From Amycolatopsis anabasis (GTDB lineage Bacteria; Actinomycetota; Actinomycetes; Mycobacteriales; Pseudonocardiaceae): 42,616 nt of DNA. Positions 7,190-15,705 of this stretch are shown here, piece after piece; positions within the stretch are counted from its first letter, which is position 1, and every line of letters starts with the position of its first letter. The notes beneath the pieces are model-generated. The model was not told where the DNA came from and ran no database searches. It was given only the letters and a program-made list of their open reading frames with translations. The translations under genes and the position numbers were made by a program. The stretch spans positions 1 to 42,616 of the forward strand of contig NZ_VTHK01000069.1 in NCBI RefSeq assembly GCF_009765355.1, given 5' to 3'.

Positions 7190-8581
7190 ATGACGGAGAC
7201 TTTCGATGTGATCGTGGTCGGCGGCGGACCGGTCGGGGAGAATGCGGCGGGCCGTGCGGCTCAAGGGGGACTGACGGTCGCACTGGTCGAGCACGAGCGG
7301 TTCGGCGGCGAATGTTCCTACTGGGCCTGCATTCCGAGTAAAGCATTACTCCGCCCCGCGAACCTGCTCGCGGCCGCGCACCGCATGCCCGGCGTGCCGG
7401 TCGGCGACGCGCTCGACGCGGCCAAAGTGTTCGAGCGCCGGGACTCGTTCACCAGTAAGGGCGACGACTCCGCGCAGGAGGACTGGGTGCGCGGCGCCGG
7501 TATCGAACCGGTGCGCGGGCACGGCCGGATCACCGGCGAGCGTGAGGTCACAGTGGACGGCGGTCGCGTGCTGCGGGCGCGGCACGGTGTCGTGGTCTGC
7601 ACCGGCAGCGTGCCCAAGACCCCGTCGATTCCCGGGCTGGACGAGGTGCCGACCTGGGGCTCGCGGGAGGCGACCTCGGCGAGTGCGGTGCCGGGCCGGC
7701 TCGCCGTCCTCGGCGGCGGGGTCGTCGGGGTGGAAATGGCGCAGGCATGGGCCAGGCTCGGCTCGCGGGTTGACCTGATCGTGTCCGGTCCGCGGCCGTT
7801 GCCGAAGTACGCGGACTTCGCGGGCGACGCGGTGGCCGAGGGATTGCGCGAGGCCGGGGTGGAAGTGCACCTGGAATCCGGGCTGACGGCGGTGTCCGAA
7901 GTGGACGGCAAGACCCGGCTCGAACTGCGTGGCGGGGCGACGTTGACCGCGGACAAGCTGCTGGTCGCCACCGGGCGGCGCCCGGCGACCGATGACCTCG
8001 GGCTGGAATCCATTGGCATGACTGGGGGTCAGTCGCTCGCCGTGGACGACTCCGGGCAGGTGTCCGAAGTGGACGGCGGCTGGCTGTACGCGGCCGGGGA
8101 CGTGACCGGCCGGGCGCCGCTGACCCACCAGGGCAAATACGCGGCGCGTGTGGTCGGGGACGTGCTGGTGGCCAAGGCGAAGGGGGAGCGCGTCGAAACG
8201 CGACCGTGGACCCGGTACGCCGCGACCGCCGACCACCACGCGGTGCCGCAGGTGGTGTTCACCGATCCCGAGGTCGCCGCGGTCGGGCTGGCCGGGCCGC
8301 GGGAGGGCAGCGCCGATCGCGTGGTCGATCTGGACATCGCGGTCGCCGGTTCGTCGTTGCACGCGGACGGGTACCAGGGCAAGGCGCGGATCGTCGTGAA
8401 CACCGAACGCGAGGTGCTGCTCGGGGTGACGTTCGTCGGCCAGGACGTCGCCGATCTGCTGCACGCGGCGACCATCGCGATCGTCGGCGAGGTTCCGCTG
8501 CACCGGCTGTGGCACGCGGTCCCCGCGTTCCCGACCATCAGCGAGGTCTGGCTCCGCCTGCTGGAGGAATACGGGTTGTGA
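7190..8581 (+). CDS. Pyridine nucleotide-disulfide oxidoreductase, lipoamide dehydrogenase-like
   Basis: A 463-residue flavoenzyme. The FAD-binding Rossmann motif VVGGGPVGENAA is at residues 9-20, the redox-active disulfide is C42/C47 within GGECSYWACIPSK, a second Rossmann motif LGGGVVGVEMA precedes the NAD(P) domain, and a dimerisation domain follows. In true lipoamide dehydrogenases the C-terminal catalytic motif reads HPTLSE. Here the aligned motif is FPTISE (447-452), so the proton-relay histidine is missing at its usual place, although a histidine sits five residues earlier. It is therefore better called a Lpd/mercuric-reductase-family oxidoreductase of unknown substrate. No strong ribosome-binding site precedes the ATG, and initiation may be leaderless. 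Its stop lies six bases from the convergent neighbour's stop. Confidence 0.88.
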   Translation: MTETFDVIVVGGGPVGENAAGRAAQGGLTVALVEHERFGGECSYWACIPSKALLRPANLLAAAHRMPGVPVGDALDAAKVFERRDSFTSKGDDSAQEDWVRGAGIEPVRGHGRITGEREVTVDGGRVLRARHGVVVCTGSVPKTPSIPGLDEVPTWGSREATSASAVPGRLAVLGGGVVGVEMAQAWARLGSRVDLIVSGPRPLPKYADFAGDAVAEGLREAGVEVHLESGLTAVSEVDGKTRLELRGGATLTADKLLVATGRRPATDDLGLESIGMTGGQSLAVDDSGQVSEVDGGWLYAAGDVTGRAPLTHQGKYAARVVGDVLVAKAKGERVETRPWTRYAATADHHAVPQVVFTDPEVAAVGLAGPREGSADRVVDLDIAVAGSSLHADGYQGKARIVVNTEREVLLGVTFVGQDVADLLHAATIAIVGEVPLHRLWHAVPAFPTISEVWLRLLEEYGL

Positions 8582-8587
8582 CCCGGA

Positions 8588-10108
8588 TCAGAGGGCGAGG
8601 GTCAGGGCGGTGGCGGCGGCCTGGATGAGGGCCGGGTCGTCCGGGGTGGACGGGCCGTCGAGCCAGCAGGCCTGCACGAGCCGGACCGCCGCGCCGTCGG
8701 CGGCGCTGGCGTAGGCGCTGCCCTCGAACCGGGGTTTGGGATCGGGCCATTTGCCGGTCTCGGTCGCGAGATCGGTGATCCCGCCGCCGCCCGGGGCGTC
8801 GGCGACCTTCTTGAAGTCGGCGGCCATTCCCGGATTGGCGAAGGTGACCACCCCGATCGTCACCGCGGCCGGGCGTCCGTCCACGGTCGCGGTGAAACTG
8901 GCGCGCTGGACGCCGTCGCAACTGGTGCGCTGCAGGCTGCCCTGGACGTCCCCGAAGGCGTGCGACGCGCAGCGCTGGTCGGCGTTCGAAACCAGCGGGG
9001 TGAACTGAACGCTCGCCGGGGGTTTGCTCGCCGGCGCGCTCGAGGGCGTACTGGCGGGCGCGCTCGGCGGTGGCGGGGCGGCCGGGGACGGGCTCGGCGA
9101 GTTGGCGGGCCGCGGCGGTTCCGGCCCGTCCTCACCGCTGGCCGCCACGGCGATCGCCGCGATCAGCAGCGCCACGAGCAGCGCGATGGCGCCCAGGGGC
9201 AGCCAGCGGACCGTTCGCGGGGACCGCGGCGCGGGCGGCGGGGCCGGTTCGGGTTCCGGGGGTTGTTCCGCCTGCGGCGGCGAACTCGGCGGCGCCGGTG
9301 GACTCGGCTGCGGCTGTGGCGGTGGGCTGGACGGCACCGGCGGCGCGGGCGGGCGCTGCGCGGTGACGACGGGTTTCGGGGCCGGATCGGTCGGGGCGGA
9401 CAGGGGTTCCGCCGAAGCCTCGGCCTTCGGATGGTCGGCCGGGACCGTCGTCGCGAGCGCGGCCGGCGGATGTTCGGCCGCGGCGGCCGGTTCGGGCTCG
9501 TCCCGATCGCTGAACCCCTCGCCGAGCAGCAGTTCGTCGGCCAGTTCCGGCGCGTCCGGCGCCAGCAGTTCCAGGAGCGTGCGGGCATGCCGGATCGAGC
9601 ACGGTTCGGCGGCCGAGGCGAGGGACACGGTCGCGGCCAGCATGCTGGTCGGCGTCGGGTGCAGGACGCGCACCGGTCCGGCGAGGTCGGCGGCGGGCTG
9701 CTCGACCGTCTCGACGAACGGGCCCACCGCGACCACGGTCCCGATCGGGACGGCCGCGTGCACGGACGAACGGATCCGTTCGGCGACCGCTTCGGACCGC
9801 GCGAGCGCCTCGGTCGCCGGGTTCACCGCGTCGTCGGCGCTGACCAGCGGCCAGCCGTCCGCCTTCCACTGGCCCCGCAGCGGCGCGTCCAGCCGCATGG
9901 CCGGATCCGGCAGGTCCACCCCGATGATGACGAGCAGCCCGCGGGGGAGCAGCGCGACGGCGTCCACGACCTGCGAGCTGTCCGGCAAGCGCACCCCGAT
10001 GAGCGCGACGCCGCCGACCACCGTGCTGCCGCGCCCGAGTGAGGCCAGCGCGGCCCGGATGTCGTCGGCCACCCGCGACGGCTGTCGAGCAAGGCGAACC
10101 AGCCGCAC
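8588..10108 (-). CDS. Single-pass membrane protein with degenerate NERD-like domain and extracytoplasmic domain
   Basis: A 506-residue protein in four parts. Residues 1-140 have the pattern of a nuclease-related NERD domain (VVDAVALLPRGLLVI, then LRGQWKADGW and a NP..E stretch), but the usual acidic/lysine active-site residues are not evident. A predicted linker is very rich in Pro, Ala and Glu (about 220-300). One transmembrane helix lies at about 302-323 (LGAIALLVALLIAAIAVAA). A Pro/Ser stalk and a C-terminal domain of about 140 residues follow, with cysteines at 380, 397 and 481. The GTG start is preceded by GGGAGG, six bases away. Function is unknown, and the NERD assignment is from pattern only. 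Confidence 0.75.
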   Translation of the reverse strand: MRLVRLARQPSRVADDIRAALASLGRGSTVVGGVALIGVRLPDSSQVVDAVALLPRGLLVIIGVDLPDPAMRLDAPLRGQWKADGWPLVSADDAVNPATEALARSEAVAERIRSSVHAAVPIGTVVAVGPFVETVEQPAADLAGPVRVLHPTPTSMLAATVSLASAAEPCSIRHARTLLELLAPDAPELADELLLGEGFSDRDEPEPAAAAEHPPAALATTVPADHPKAEASAEPLSAPTDPAPKPVVTAQRPPAPPVPSSPPPQPQPSPPAPPSSPPQAEQPPEPEPAPPPAPRSPRTVRWLPLGAIALLVALLIAAIAVAASGEDGPEPPRPANSPSPSPAAPPPPSAPASTPSSAPASKPPASVQFTPLVSNADQRCASHAFGDVQGSLQRTSCDGVQRASFTATVDGRPAAVTIGVVTFANPGMAADFKKVADAPGGGGITDLATETGKWPDPKPRFEGSAYASAADGAAVRLVQACWLDGPSTPDDPALIQAAATALTLAL

Positions 10109-10248
10109 TGCGCACCTCCCCGAGTCCAACTTGTGCTCGGGTGCACACGCTAGCGCGGGACCGTCGATTCCCTGCGTATGACGGCACCGACCGGCCGAAG
10201 GACCTCGATCGGCTGAAAGTGCGCGGTCCGGAGAGCGGGACGTGACCA

Positions 10249-10267
10249 TTGACAGTGGTCCTTGTCA
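10249..10267. promoter_or_regulatory. Possible -35 box and inverted repeat upstream of the subtilase
   Basis: A consensus-like TTGACA (10249-10254) lies 80 bases before the subtilase start. It forms an inverted repeat TGACA-N8-TGTCA (10250-10267). The best -10 candidate, TAGTTG at 10270, is only 15 bases away and weak. The element could be a promoter, an operator, or chance. Confidence 0.3.
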
Positions 10268-10333
10268 CCTAGTTGAGTGCCTACCCGTTGGTAACAACCG
10301 GGGGGTCTTCAACGGAGAAGACAGGAGACCGAG

Positions 10334-11803
10334 ATGCACAGACGAATCGGGCGATGGCGAAAGCCCGGCGCCCTGGCCGCGGCTTTGCTCGCACTCCCGT
10401 TCGCCGGGACCGCCCCGGCGAACGCCCAAGGCTCGGCCCCGGTCTCCGGGTCCCTCGGCAGGCTGCTGTCCACGCTCGGCGGTTCCGCCGAGGTCACCGC
10501 GCTCGTGCACGGGACCGACCTCGCCACCGCGGACCGGGCGGTCGGCCGGGCCGGACTGCGCAAGGTCGGTTCGTTCGACCGGATCGGCGTGGTCGCCGCG
10601 CAGGGCACCGCCGACCAGGTGCGGGCCGTGCGGCGCGCCGCGGGCGTCACCTACGTGGAGAACAACGATCCGCTCGTCGCCCGCGGCGGCACCGGCACCG
10701 CGGCCACCCGCAGCGCCGCGGCCCAGGCCACGCTGACCGGGACGAACGGCAAACGCCTGGACGGCAGCGGTGTCTCCGTCGCGATCATCGACACCGGCGT
10801 CGACCCGAACCACCCGGCGTTCCGGGCGGCCGACGGCGGCACCCGGGTGGTCCGCAACCTGAAGAGCCTCTGCCTCGACGGCACGGCGACGAACTGCATC
10901 ACGGACGTGCCGAACTTCGTCGACACCGACGGCCTCTCCCTCGGCGGGCACGGCACGCACGTCACCGGGATCGCGGCCGGTAACCCGCGCACGCTGTCCG
11001 ACGGCACGAAGGTCGGCGGCTCGGCGCCCGGGTCCAAGATCGTCTCGATCTCGACCGGCGCGGCGATCCTGGTGCTGGGCACCGATGCCGCGTTGAACTG
11101 GGTCCTGGAGAACCACGCCGCGCCCTGCGGCCCCGGGGTGCCCGCCTCGGCCTGCCCGCCGATCAAGGCGATCAACAACTCCTACGGGCCGAGCGGTGGC
11201 GGCGCCTTCGACCCGAACTCGGCGACGGTGAAACTGCAGCGCGCGCTGGCCGCCGAGGGCGTGGTCACGGTGTGGGCGAACGGCAACGACGGCGGCGACG
11301 GCTCGGCGAACCTGTCCAACCCGCCGGGTCAGGACCCGACCCCGGGCGTGCTGTCCGTGGCCTCCTACAACGATCAGGGCACCGGGACCCGGGACGGCGC
11401 GGTTTCCGGCTTCTCCTCGCGCGGGCTGGCCACCGATCCGGCGACCTGGCCGGACGTGTCGGCGCCGGGCGAGAACATCCTGTCCGCCTGCCGGCCGTGG
11501 CTGGTCATCTGCACCCAGGGCCTGCAGCCGAAGAACGGTCCCGGGCTGCTCGACCTCGGCACGTACAACGTGATCAGCGGCACCTCGATGGCCGCGCCGC
11601 AGATCACCGGCATCGTGGCGCAGTTGTTCCAGGCCAAACCGGCCGCCACCCCGGCCGAGATCGAGAACGCGATCAAGGCGACGGCGCACAAGTTCACCAA
11701 CGGCGCGCCGTATTCGCCGGTCGGCGGCGGTTTGACGTCCAGTGTGGACAAAGGCGCGGGCCTGGTCGACACGGTGGCCGCGGCCAACCTGCTCGGTTCC
11801 TGA
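10334..11803 (+). CDS. Secreted subtilisin-like serine protease (S8 family)
   Basis: A 489-residue protease. The signal peptide has RRIGRWRK basic residues and a hydrophobic core, with likely cleavage after APANA near residue 31. An inhibitor-I9-like propeptide (about 45-120) contains a typical VTYVENN end. The peptidase domain has the catalytic triad D153 (IIDTGVD), H206 (GHGTH) and S418 (GTSMAAP). Several cysteine pairs suggest disulfides. The ATG is preceded by AGGAGA. There is no C-terminal anchor, so the enzyme is probably released. It is monocistronic and ends in a long hairpin. Confidence 0.95.
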   Translation: MHRRIGRWRKPGALAAALLALPFAGTAPANAQGSAPVSGSLGRLLSTLGGSAEVTALVHGTDLATADRAVGRAGLRKVGSFDRIGVVAAQGTADQVRAVRRAAGVTYVENNDPLVARGGTGTAATRSAAAQATLTGTNGKRLDGSGVSVAIIDTGVDPNHPAFRAADGGTRVVRNLKSLCLDGTATNCITDVPNFVDTDGLSLGGHGTHVTGIAAGNPRTLSDGTKVGGSAPGSKIVSISTGAAILVLGTDAALNWVLENHAAPCGPGVPASACPPIKAINNSYGPSGGGAFDPNSATVKLQRALAAEGVVTVWANGNDGGDGSANLSNPPGQDPTPGVLSVASYNDQGTGTRDGAVSGFSSRGLATDPATWPDVSAPGENILSACRPWLVICTQGLQPKNGPGLLDLGTYNVISGTSMAAPQITGIVAQLFQAKPAATPAEIENAIKATAHKFTNGAPYSPVGGGLTSSVDKGAGLVDTVAAANLLGS

Positions 11804-11810
11804 GGCGGAA

Positions 11811-11855
11811 GCAAGGGAGCTTTACCCCTCAGTTGAGGGAGTAAAGTTCCCTTGC
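11811..11855. terminator. Terminator hairpin of the 'AGGGA-CTTTAC' family
   Basis: Arms GCAAGGG (11811-11817) and CCCTTGC (11849-11855) pair, and CTTTAC pairs with GTAAAG further in around a CCTC/GAGG centre. It follows the subtilase stop by seven bases. The same words recur in the hairpin at 30294-30340, so this looks like one copy of a recurring intergenic element used as a terminator. Confidence 0.8.
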
Positions 11856-12008
11856 TCCACATCTGTGGTGCGATTTCTGGGGTTCGTGTGGCCAAAGTGC
11901 ACTCATGGGGTGCACAATGTCGGGGCAAGCGTCACGGACGGGATCGGACCGCCGGAACTCGCGAGGTCGTAGGGGAAGACGCCCCTCGTCGAGTAGCGGA
12001 GGTCAGCA

Positions 12009-12512
12009 GTGAGCACCCGTGGAAACACCCGTGGCGTGGTGTACGTCCACTCGTCGCCGTCTGCGGTTTGCCCGCACGTCGAGTGGGCCATTTCGGGCAC
12101 CCTGGGTGGCCGAGTCGATCTACAGTGGACGGCGCAACCAGCCGCTCCAGGGCAGTTGCGTGCCGAATGCGGCTGGAGCGCGGCCGCGGGCACCGGCGCC
12201 AAACTGGTCGCCGCGCTCAAGGCGTGGCCGATGCTGCGCTTCGAGGTCACCGAGGAGCCCAGCTACGGCGTGGACGGCGAACGGTTCTGCTTCGCGCCCG
12301 GGCTCGGGCTGTGGCACGGGCGCACGAGTGCCAACGGCGACATCGTGGTCGGCGAGGACCACCTGCGCGCCCTGGTCGCGCAGTGCCGCGCGGGCGAGCA
12401 GCTCGCGCACAAGCTCGACGAACTGCTCGGCGCGAACTGGGACGAAGCGCTCGAACCCTTCCGCCACGCCGGCGACGGCGCGCCCGTTACCTGGCTGCAC
12501 CAGGTCGGGTGA
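12009..12512 (+). CDS. DUF3145 family protein
   Basis: A 167-residue conserved actinobacterial protein of unknown function. Family-typical stretches are GVVYVHSSPSAVCPHVEWAI at the N-terminus, QPAAPGQLRAE, FEVTEEPS and DGERFCFAPGLGLWHG. No signal peptide or membrane helix is visible, so it is probably cytoplasmic. The GTG start has GGAGG eight bases upstream. The family is near-universal in Actinobacteria, which supports the taxonomic placement. It is separated from the subtilase by a terminator and lies 24 bases before the next gene, possibly in one transcript with it. Confidence 0.9.
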   Translation: MSTRGNTRGVVYVHSSPSAVCPHVEWAISGTLGGRVDLQWTAQPAAPGQLRAECGWSAAAGTGAKLVAALKAWPMLRFEVTEEPSYGVDGERFCFAPGLGLWHGRTSANGDIVVGEDHLRALVAQCRAGEQLAHKLDELLGANWDEALEPFRHAGDGAPVTWLHQVG

Positions 12513-12536
12513 TCGCTCCCGGCTAGGCTGCCGGGT

Positions 12537-13124
12537 ATGCCAGCCACCTCGACCACCCGCCTGCGCTGGCTGGTACCCGCGCTCATCGTGGTGCTCTCGC
12601 TCACGGTCGGCGGGGGCCTGCTGGCGCGGGAGTTGTACCGGCAGCCGGTGGAGGAACTCGGCACCGCCGACGAGCTGCCGACGTCGAGTTCGCTCGCCCC
12701 GGAGCAGCAGCCGGGCGATCCCACGGTGAAGCTCAGTGCGGACGCCGTCTTGCACCCGCACGACGAGGACGTCCGGGACCTGCTGCAGAACTTCTTCGAC
12801 GCCATCAACCACCGCAACTTCGAGCAGTGGCGCGACACGGTGACCCGGGAACGGCTCCAGTCCAGGACCCAGTCGCAGTGGGAGCGGGAATACGAGACGA
12901 CCAGGGACGGCAGCATCGTCGTCCACCGCATCGAAGCGGTCGGGCCGAGCGCGCTGCACGTGCTGGTCACCTTCACCAGCACCCAGAACGTCAAGTACGC
13001 GCCGCCGGAGTTGCCGGAGGGCTGCATCCGCTGGCGGCTGGTGCTGCCGGTGGTCCAGGAGAGCGGCCGGTGGCGGGTCGACCAGGTGTTGCCGGGTACT
13101 ACACCCGAGCACGAGAAATGCTGA
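12537..13124 (+). CDS. Membrane-anchored protein with NTF2/SnoaL-like extracytoplasmic domain
   Basis: A 195-residue protein. Residues 9-29 form one N-terminal helix (LVPALIVVLSLTVGGGLL) acting as an uncleaved anchor. A Ser/Pro/Gln linker follows, and then from about residue 70 a domain with the pattern DEDVRDLLQNFFDAINHRNFEQWRDTV. This resembles the NTF2-like fold found in many actinobacterial membrane-anchored proteins. No catalytic residues are recognised. Function is unknown. The ATG sits 24 bases after the DUF3145 stop codon. Confidence 0.8.
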   Translation: MPATSTTRLRWLVPALIVVLSLTVGGGLLARELYRQPVEELGTADELPTSSSLAPEQQPGDPTVKLSADAVLHPHDEDVRDLLQNFFDAINHRNFEQWRDTVTRERLQSRTQSQWEREYETTRDGSIVVHRIEAVGPSALHVLVTFTSTQNVKYAPPELPEGCIRWRLVLPVVQESGRWRVDQVLPGTTPEHEKC

Positions 13125-13192
13125 CTTTGGTCATCCGGTAGTAGTCCCGAAGGGTGACGCGGGGGCACAACCCGGACGAATAGAGTCGGCAC

Positions 13193-15574
13193 ATGTCGAG
13201 CGACCAGCACGTGCTCCTGCCGGACGTCGCGAACGGGTTGAGCGCCGCGGAGGTCGCCGAGCGCGTCGCCGCCGGCCAGACCAACGACGTCGCGACCAAG
13301 GCGAGCCGGACCACCGGCGAGATCATCCGGGCGAACGTGTTCACCCGGATCAACGCGATCTACGGGGTGCTCTTCGCGATCATCCTGTCCACCGGATACC
13401 TGGTCGACGGCTTGTTCGGCGGGCTGATCATCGTGAACAGCGCGATCGGCATGATCCAGGAGCTGCGCGCCAAGCGGACCCTGGAGCAGCTCGCGATCGT
13501 CGGGCAGGCCCGGCCCCGGGTGCGCCGCGACGGGGAGAGCCGGGAAATCGATCCGGCCGAGGTCGTGCTGGACGACGTGATCGAACTGGGGCCCGGGGAC
13601 AAGGTCGTGGTGGACGGGGACGTGCTCGCCTCCGACGCCCTGGAGGTCGACGAGTCGCTGCTCACCGGGGAATCCGATCCGGTCGTCAAACAACCCGGCG
13701 ACCACGTGATGTCGGGCAGCTTCGTGGTCGCCGGATCGGGGGCGTTCCGCGCGACGAAGGTCGGGAAGGACGCCTACGCGGCGAAACTGGCCGAGGAGGC
13801 CAGCAAGTTCGCCCTGGTCAAATCCGAGCTGCGGTCCGGAATCGACAAGATCCTCAAGTTCATCACCTACCTGCTGATCCCGGCCGGGGCGCTGACCATC
13901 TACAACCAGCTGGCCGGGGACCAGGCGCTGCCGGACGCGCTGCGCGGCATGGTCGCCGCGCTGGTGCCGATGGTGCCCGAGGGGCTGGTGCTGATGACCA
14001 GCGTCGCGTTCGCGGTCGGGGTCATCCGGCTGGGCAAGCGGCAGTGCCTGGTGCAGGAGCTGCCCGCGATCGAGGGGCTGGCCCGCGTCGACGTGGTGTG
14101 CGCGGACAAGACCGGCACGCTCACCGAGAACGCCATGCGGCTGGGCGAGGTGCGGGGCCTCGCCGAGGACGGCGTGCCGGTGCCGACCGCGCTGGCCGCG
14201 CTCGCCCGGGCCGACGCGCGGCCGAACGCGAGCCTGCAGGCGATCGCCGAGGCGTTTCCCGACGACCCCGGGTGGCGGGTCGAGGCGGTCATGCCGTTCT
14301 CGTCGGCGCGCAAGTGGAGCGGCGCGAGCTTCGCCGGGCACGGGAACTGGGTGCTCGGCGCGCCGGACGTGCTGCTGGACGCGGATCATCCCGAACGCGC
14401 GGAGGCCGAGCGGATCGGCGCGCAGGGGCTGCGGGTGCTGCTGCTCGGGCAGGCCGAGCGCCAGGTCGACGCGCCGGACGGACCGGGTGCGGTGACCCCG
14501 CTGGCGCTGGTCGTGCTCGAGCAGAAGATCCGCCCGGACGCCAAGGACACCCTGGACTACTTCGCGCACCAGTCGGTCACCGTGAAGGTGATCTCCGGGG
14601 ACAACGCGGTGTCCGTCGGCGCGGTCGCCGGTGCGCTGGACCTGCCCGGATCCGGGAACCCGGTGGACGCGCGGAAGCTTCCCGAGGACGCGGCGCTGCT
14701 CGCGGACACGGTGGAGAACTCGGCGGTGTTCGGCCGGGTGACCCCGTTGCAGAAGCGGTCGATGGTCGGCGCGCTGCAGTCGAAGGGGCACACGGTCGCG
14801 ATGACCGGCGACGGCGTCAACGACGTGCTCGCGCTCAAGGACGCCGACATCGGGGTGGCGATGGGCGCGGGCAGCCCGGCGACCCGCGCGGTGGCGCAGA
14901 TCGTGTTGCTGGACAACAAGTTCGCGACGCTACCGCATGTGGTCGGCGAGGGCCGCCGGGTGATCGGCAACATCGAGCGCGTCTCGAACCTCTTCCTCAC
15001 CAAGACCGTGTACTCGGTGCTGCTGGCGCTCGCGGTCGGCCTCGCGCAGGTGCCGTATCCGTTCCTGCCGCGGCACGTGACCATCACGGCGTGGTTCACC
15101 ATCGGGCTGCCCGCCTTCGTGCTGTCCCTGGCGCCGAACAACGAACGCGCCCGCTCCGGGTTCGTCGGCCGGGTGATGCGCACGGCGATCCCGGCGGGCG
15201 TGGTGATCGCCGCGGCCACCTTCGTGTCGTATCTGCTGGTGTACCAAGGATCCGGCGCCACCGAACTGGACAAGGAACAGGCCGGGACCACGGCCCTGAT
15301 CACCCTGATCTCGATCGCGCTGTGGGTGCTGGCGATCATCGCCCGGCCCTACGCCTGGTGGAAGATCGGGCTCATCGCGGGCATGGTGGCGCTCACCCTG
15401 GCGATGTTCCTGATCCCGTTCACCCAGGACTTCTTCCTGCTCGACCCGAGCAACCTGGGCTACACCGGCATCGCCTTCGCCTGCGCCGCGGTCGGCATCG
15501 TCCTGGTCGAAGCCGCCTGGTGGATCAACGGCTGGGCCCGCGGCGAAAAACGCACCCTCATCGCCCCGAACTGA
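13193..15574 (+). CDS. ctpE: P-type cation-transporting ATPase, CtpE-like
   Basis: A 793-residue P-type ATPase. It has the actuator motif TGES near residue 160, the phosphorylation motif DKTGTLT with D305, and the hinge motif MTGDGVND near 538. About ten transmembrane helices are present, including the PEGL motif in MVPEGLVLMTS. Length and features match mycobacterial CtpE, reported to take up calcium. Calcium as substrate here is inferred by family. There is no N-terminal heavy-metal-binding domain. The ATG follows a short 68-base gap. Its stop codon lies inside the first unit of a 21-bp tandem repeat. Confidence 0.92.
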   Translation: MSSDQHVLLPDVANGLSAAEVAERVAAGQTNDVATKASRTTGEIIRANVFTRINAIYGVLFAIILSTGYLVDGLFGGLIIVNSAIGMIQELRAKRTLEQLAIVGQARPRVRRDGESREIDPAEVVLDDVIELGPGDKVVVDGDVLASDALEVDESLLTGESDPVVKQPGDHVMSGSFVVAGSGAFRATKVGKDAYAAKLAEEASKFALVKSELRSGIDKILKFITYLLIPAGALTIYNQLAGDQALPDALRGMVAALVPMVPEGLVLMTSVAFAVGVIRLGKRQCLVQELPAIEGLARVDVVCADKTGTLTENAMRLGEVRGLAEDGVPVPTALAALARADARPNASLQAIAEAFPDDPGWRVEAVMPFSSARKWSGASFAGHGNWVLGAPDVLLDADHPERAEAERIGAQGLRVLLLGQAERQVDAPDGPGAVTPLALVVLEQKIRPDAKDTLDYFAHQSVTVKVISGDNAVSVGAVAGALDLPGSGNPVDARKLPEDAALLADTVENSAVFGRVTPLQKRSMVGALQSKGHTVAMTGDGVNDVLALKDADIGVAMGAGSPATRAVAQIVLLDNKFATLPHVVGEGRRVIGNIERVSNLFLTKTVYSVLLALAVGLAQVPYPFLPRHVTITAWFTIGLPAFVLSLAPNNERARSGFVGRVMRTAIPAGVVIAAATFVSYLLVYQGSGATELDKEQAGTTALITLISIALWVLAIIARPYAWWKIGLIAGMVALTLAMFLIPFTQDFFLLDPSNLGYTGIAFACAAVGIVLVEAAWWINGWARGEKRTLIAPN

Positions 15575-15677
15575 GTTCCACGTTCGGGCAAGCGAGTTTC
15601 ACACTCAGGTAAGCGAGTTTCACACTCAGGCACCTGAGTTCGACGTTCGGGCACGCGAGTTCCGCTTTCGGTGCTCA
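15573..15677 (+). repeat. Five-unit 21-bp tandem repeat at the 3' end of ctpE
   Basis: Five consecutive 21-base units start at 15573, 15594, 15615, 15636 and 15657. Each begins GAGTT, and the consensus continues YCACRYTCRGG before a variable end. Units two and three are nearly identical and the others are diverged. The first unit overlaps the ctpE stop codon, and the last ends 28 bases before the next start codon. Confidence 0.85.
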
Positions 15678-15705
15678 GTTCGTCTTCGAGTGGTAGCAGT
15701 GGTAC

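Noticed and set aside
15573..15677. Possible CRISPR array
   Set aside because: The units are directly tandem with no spacers, they diverge strongly, and no cas gene is present.
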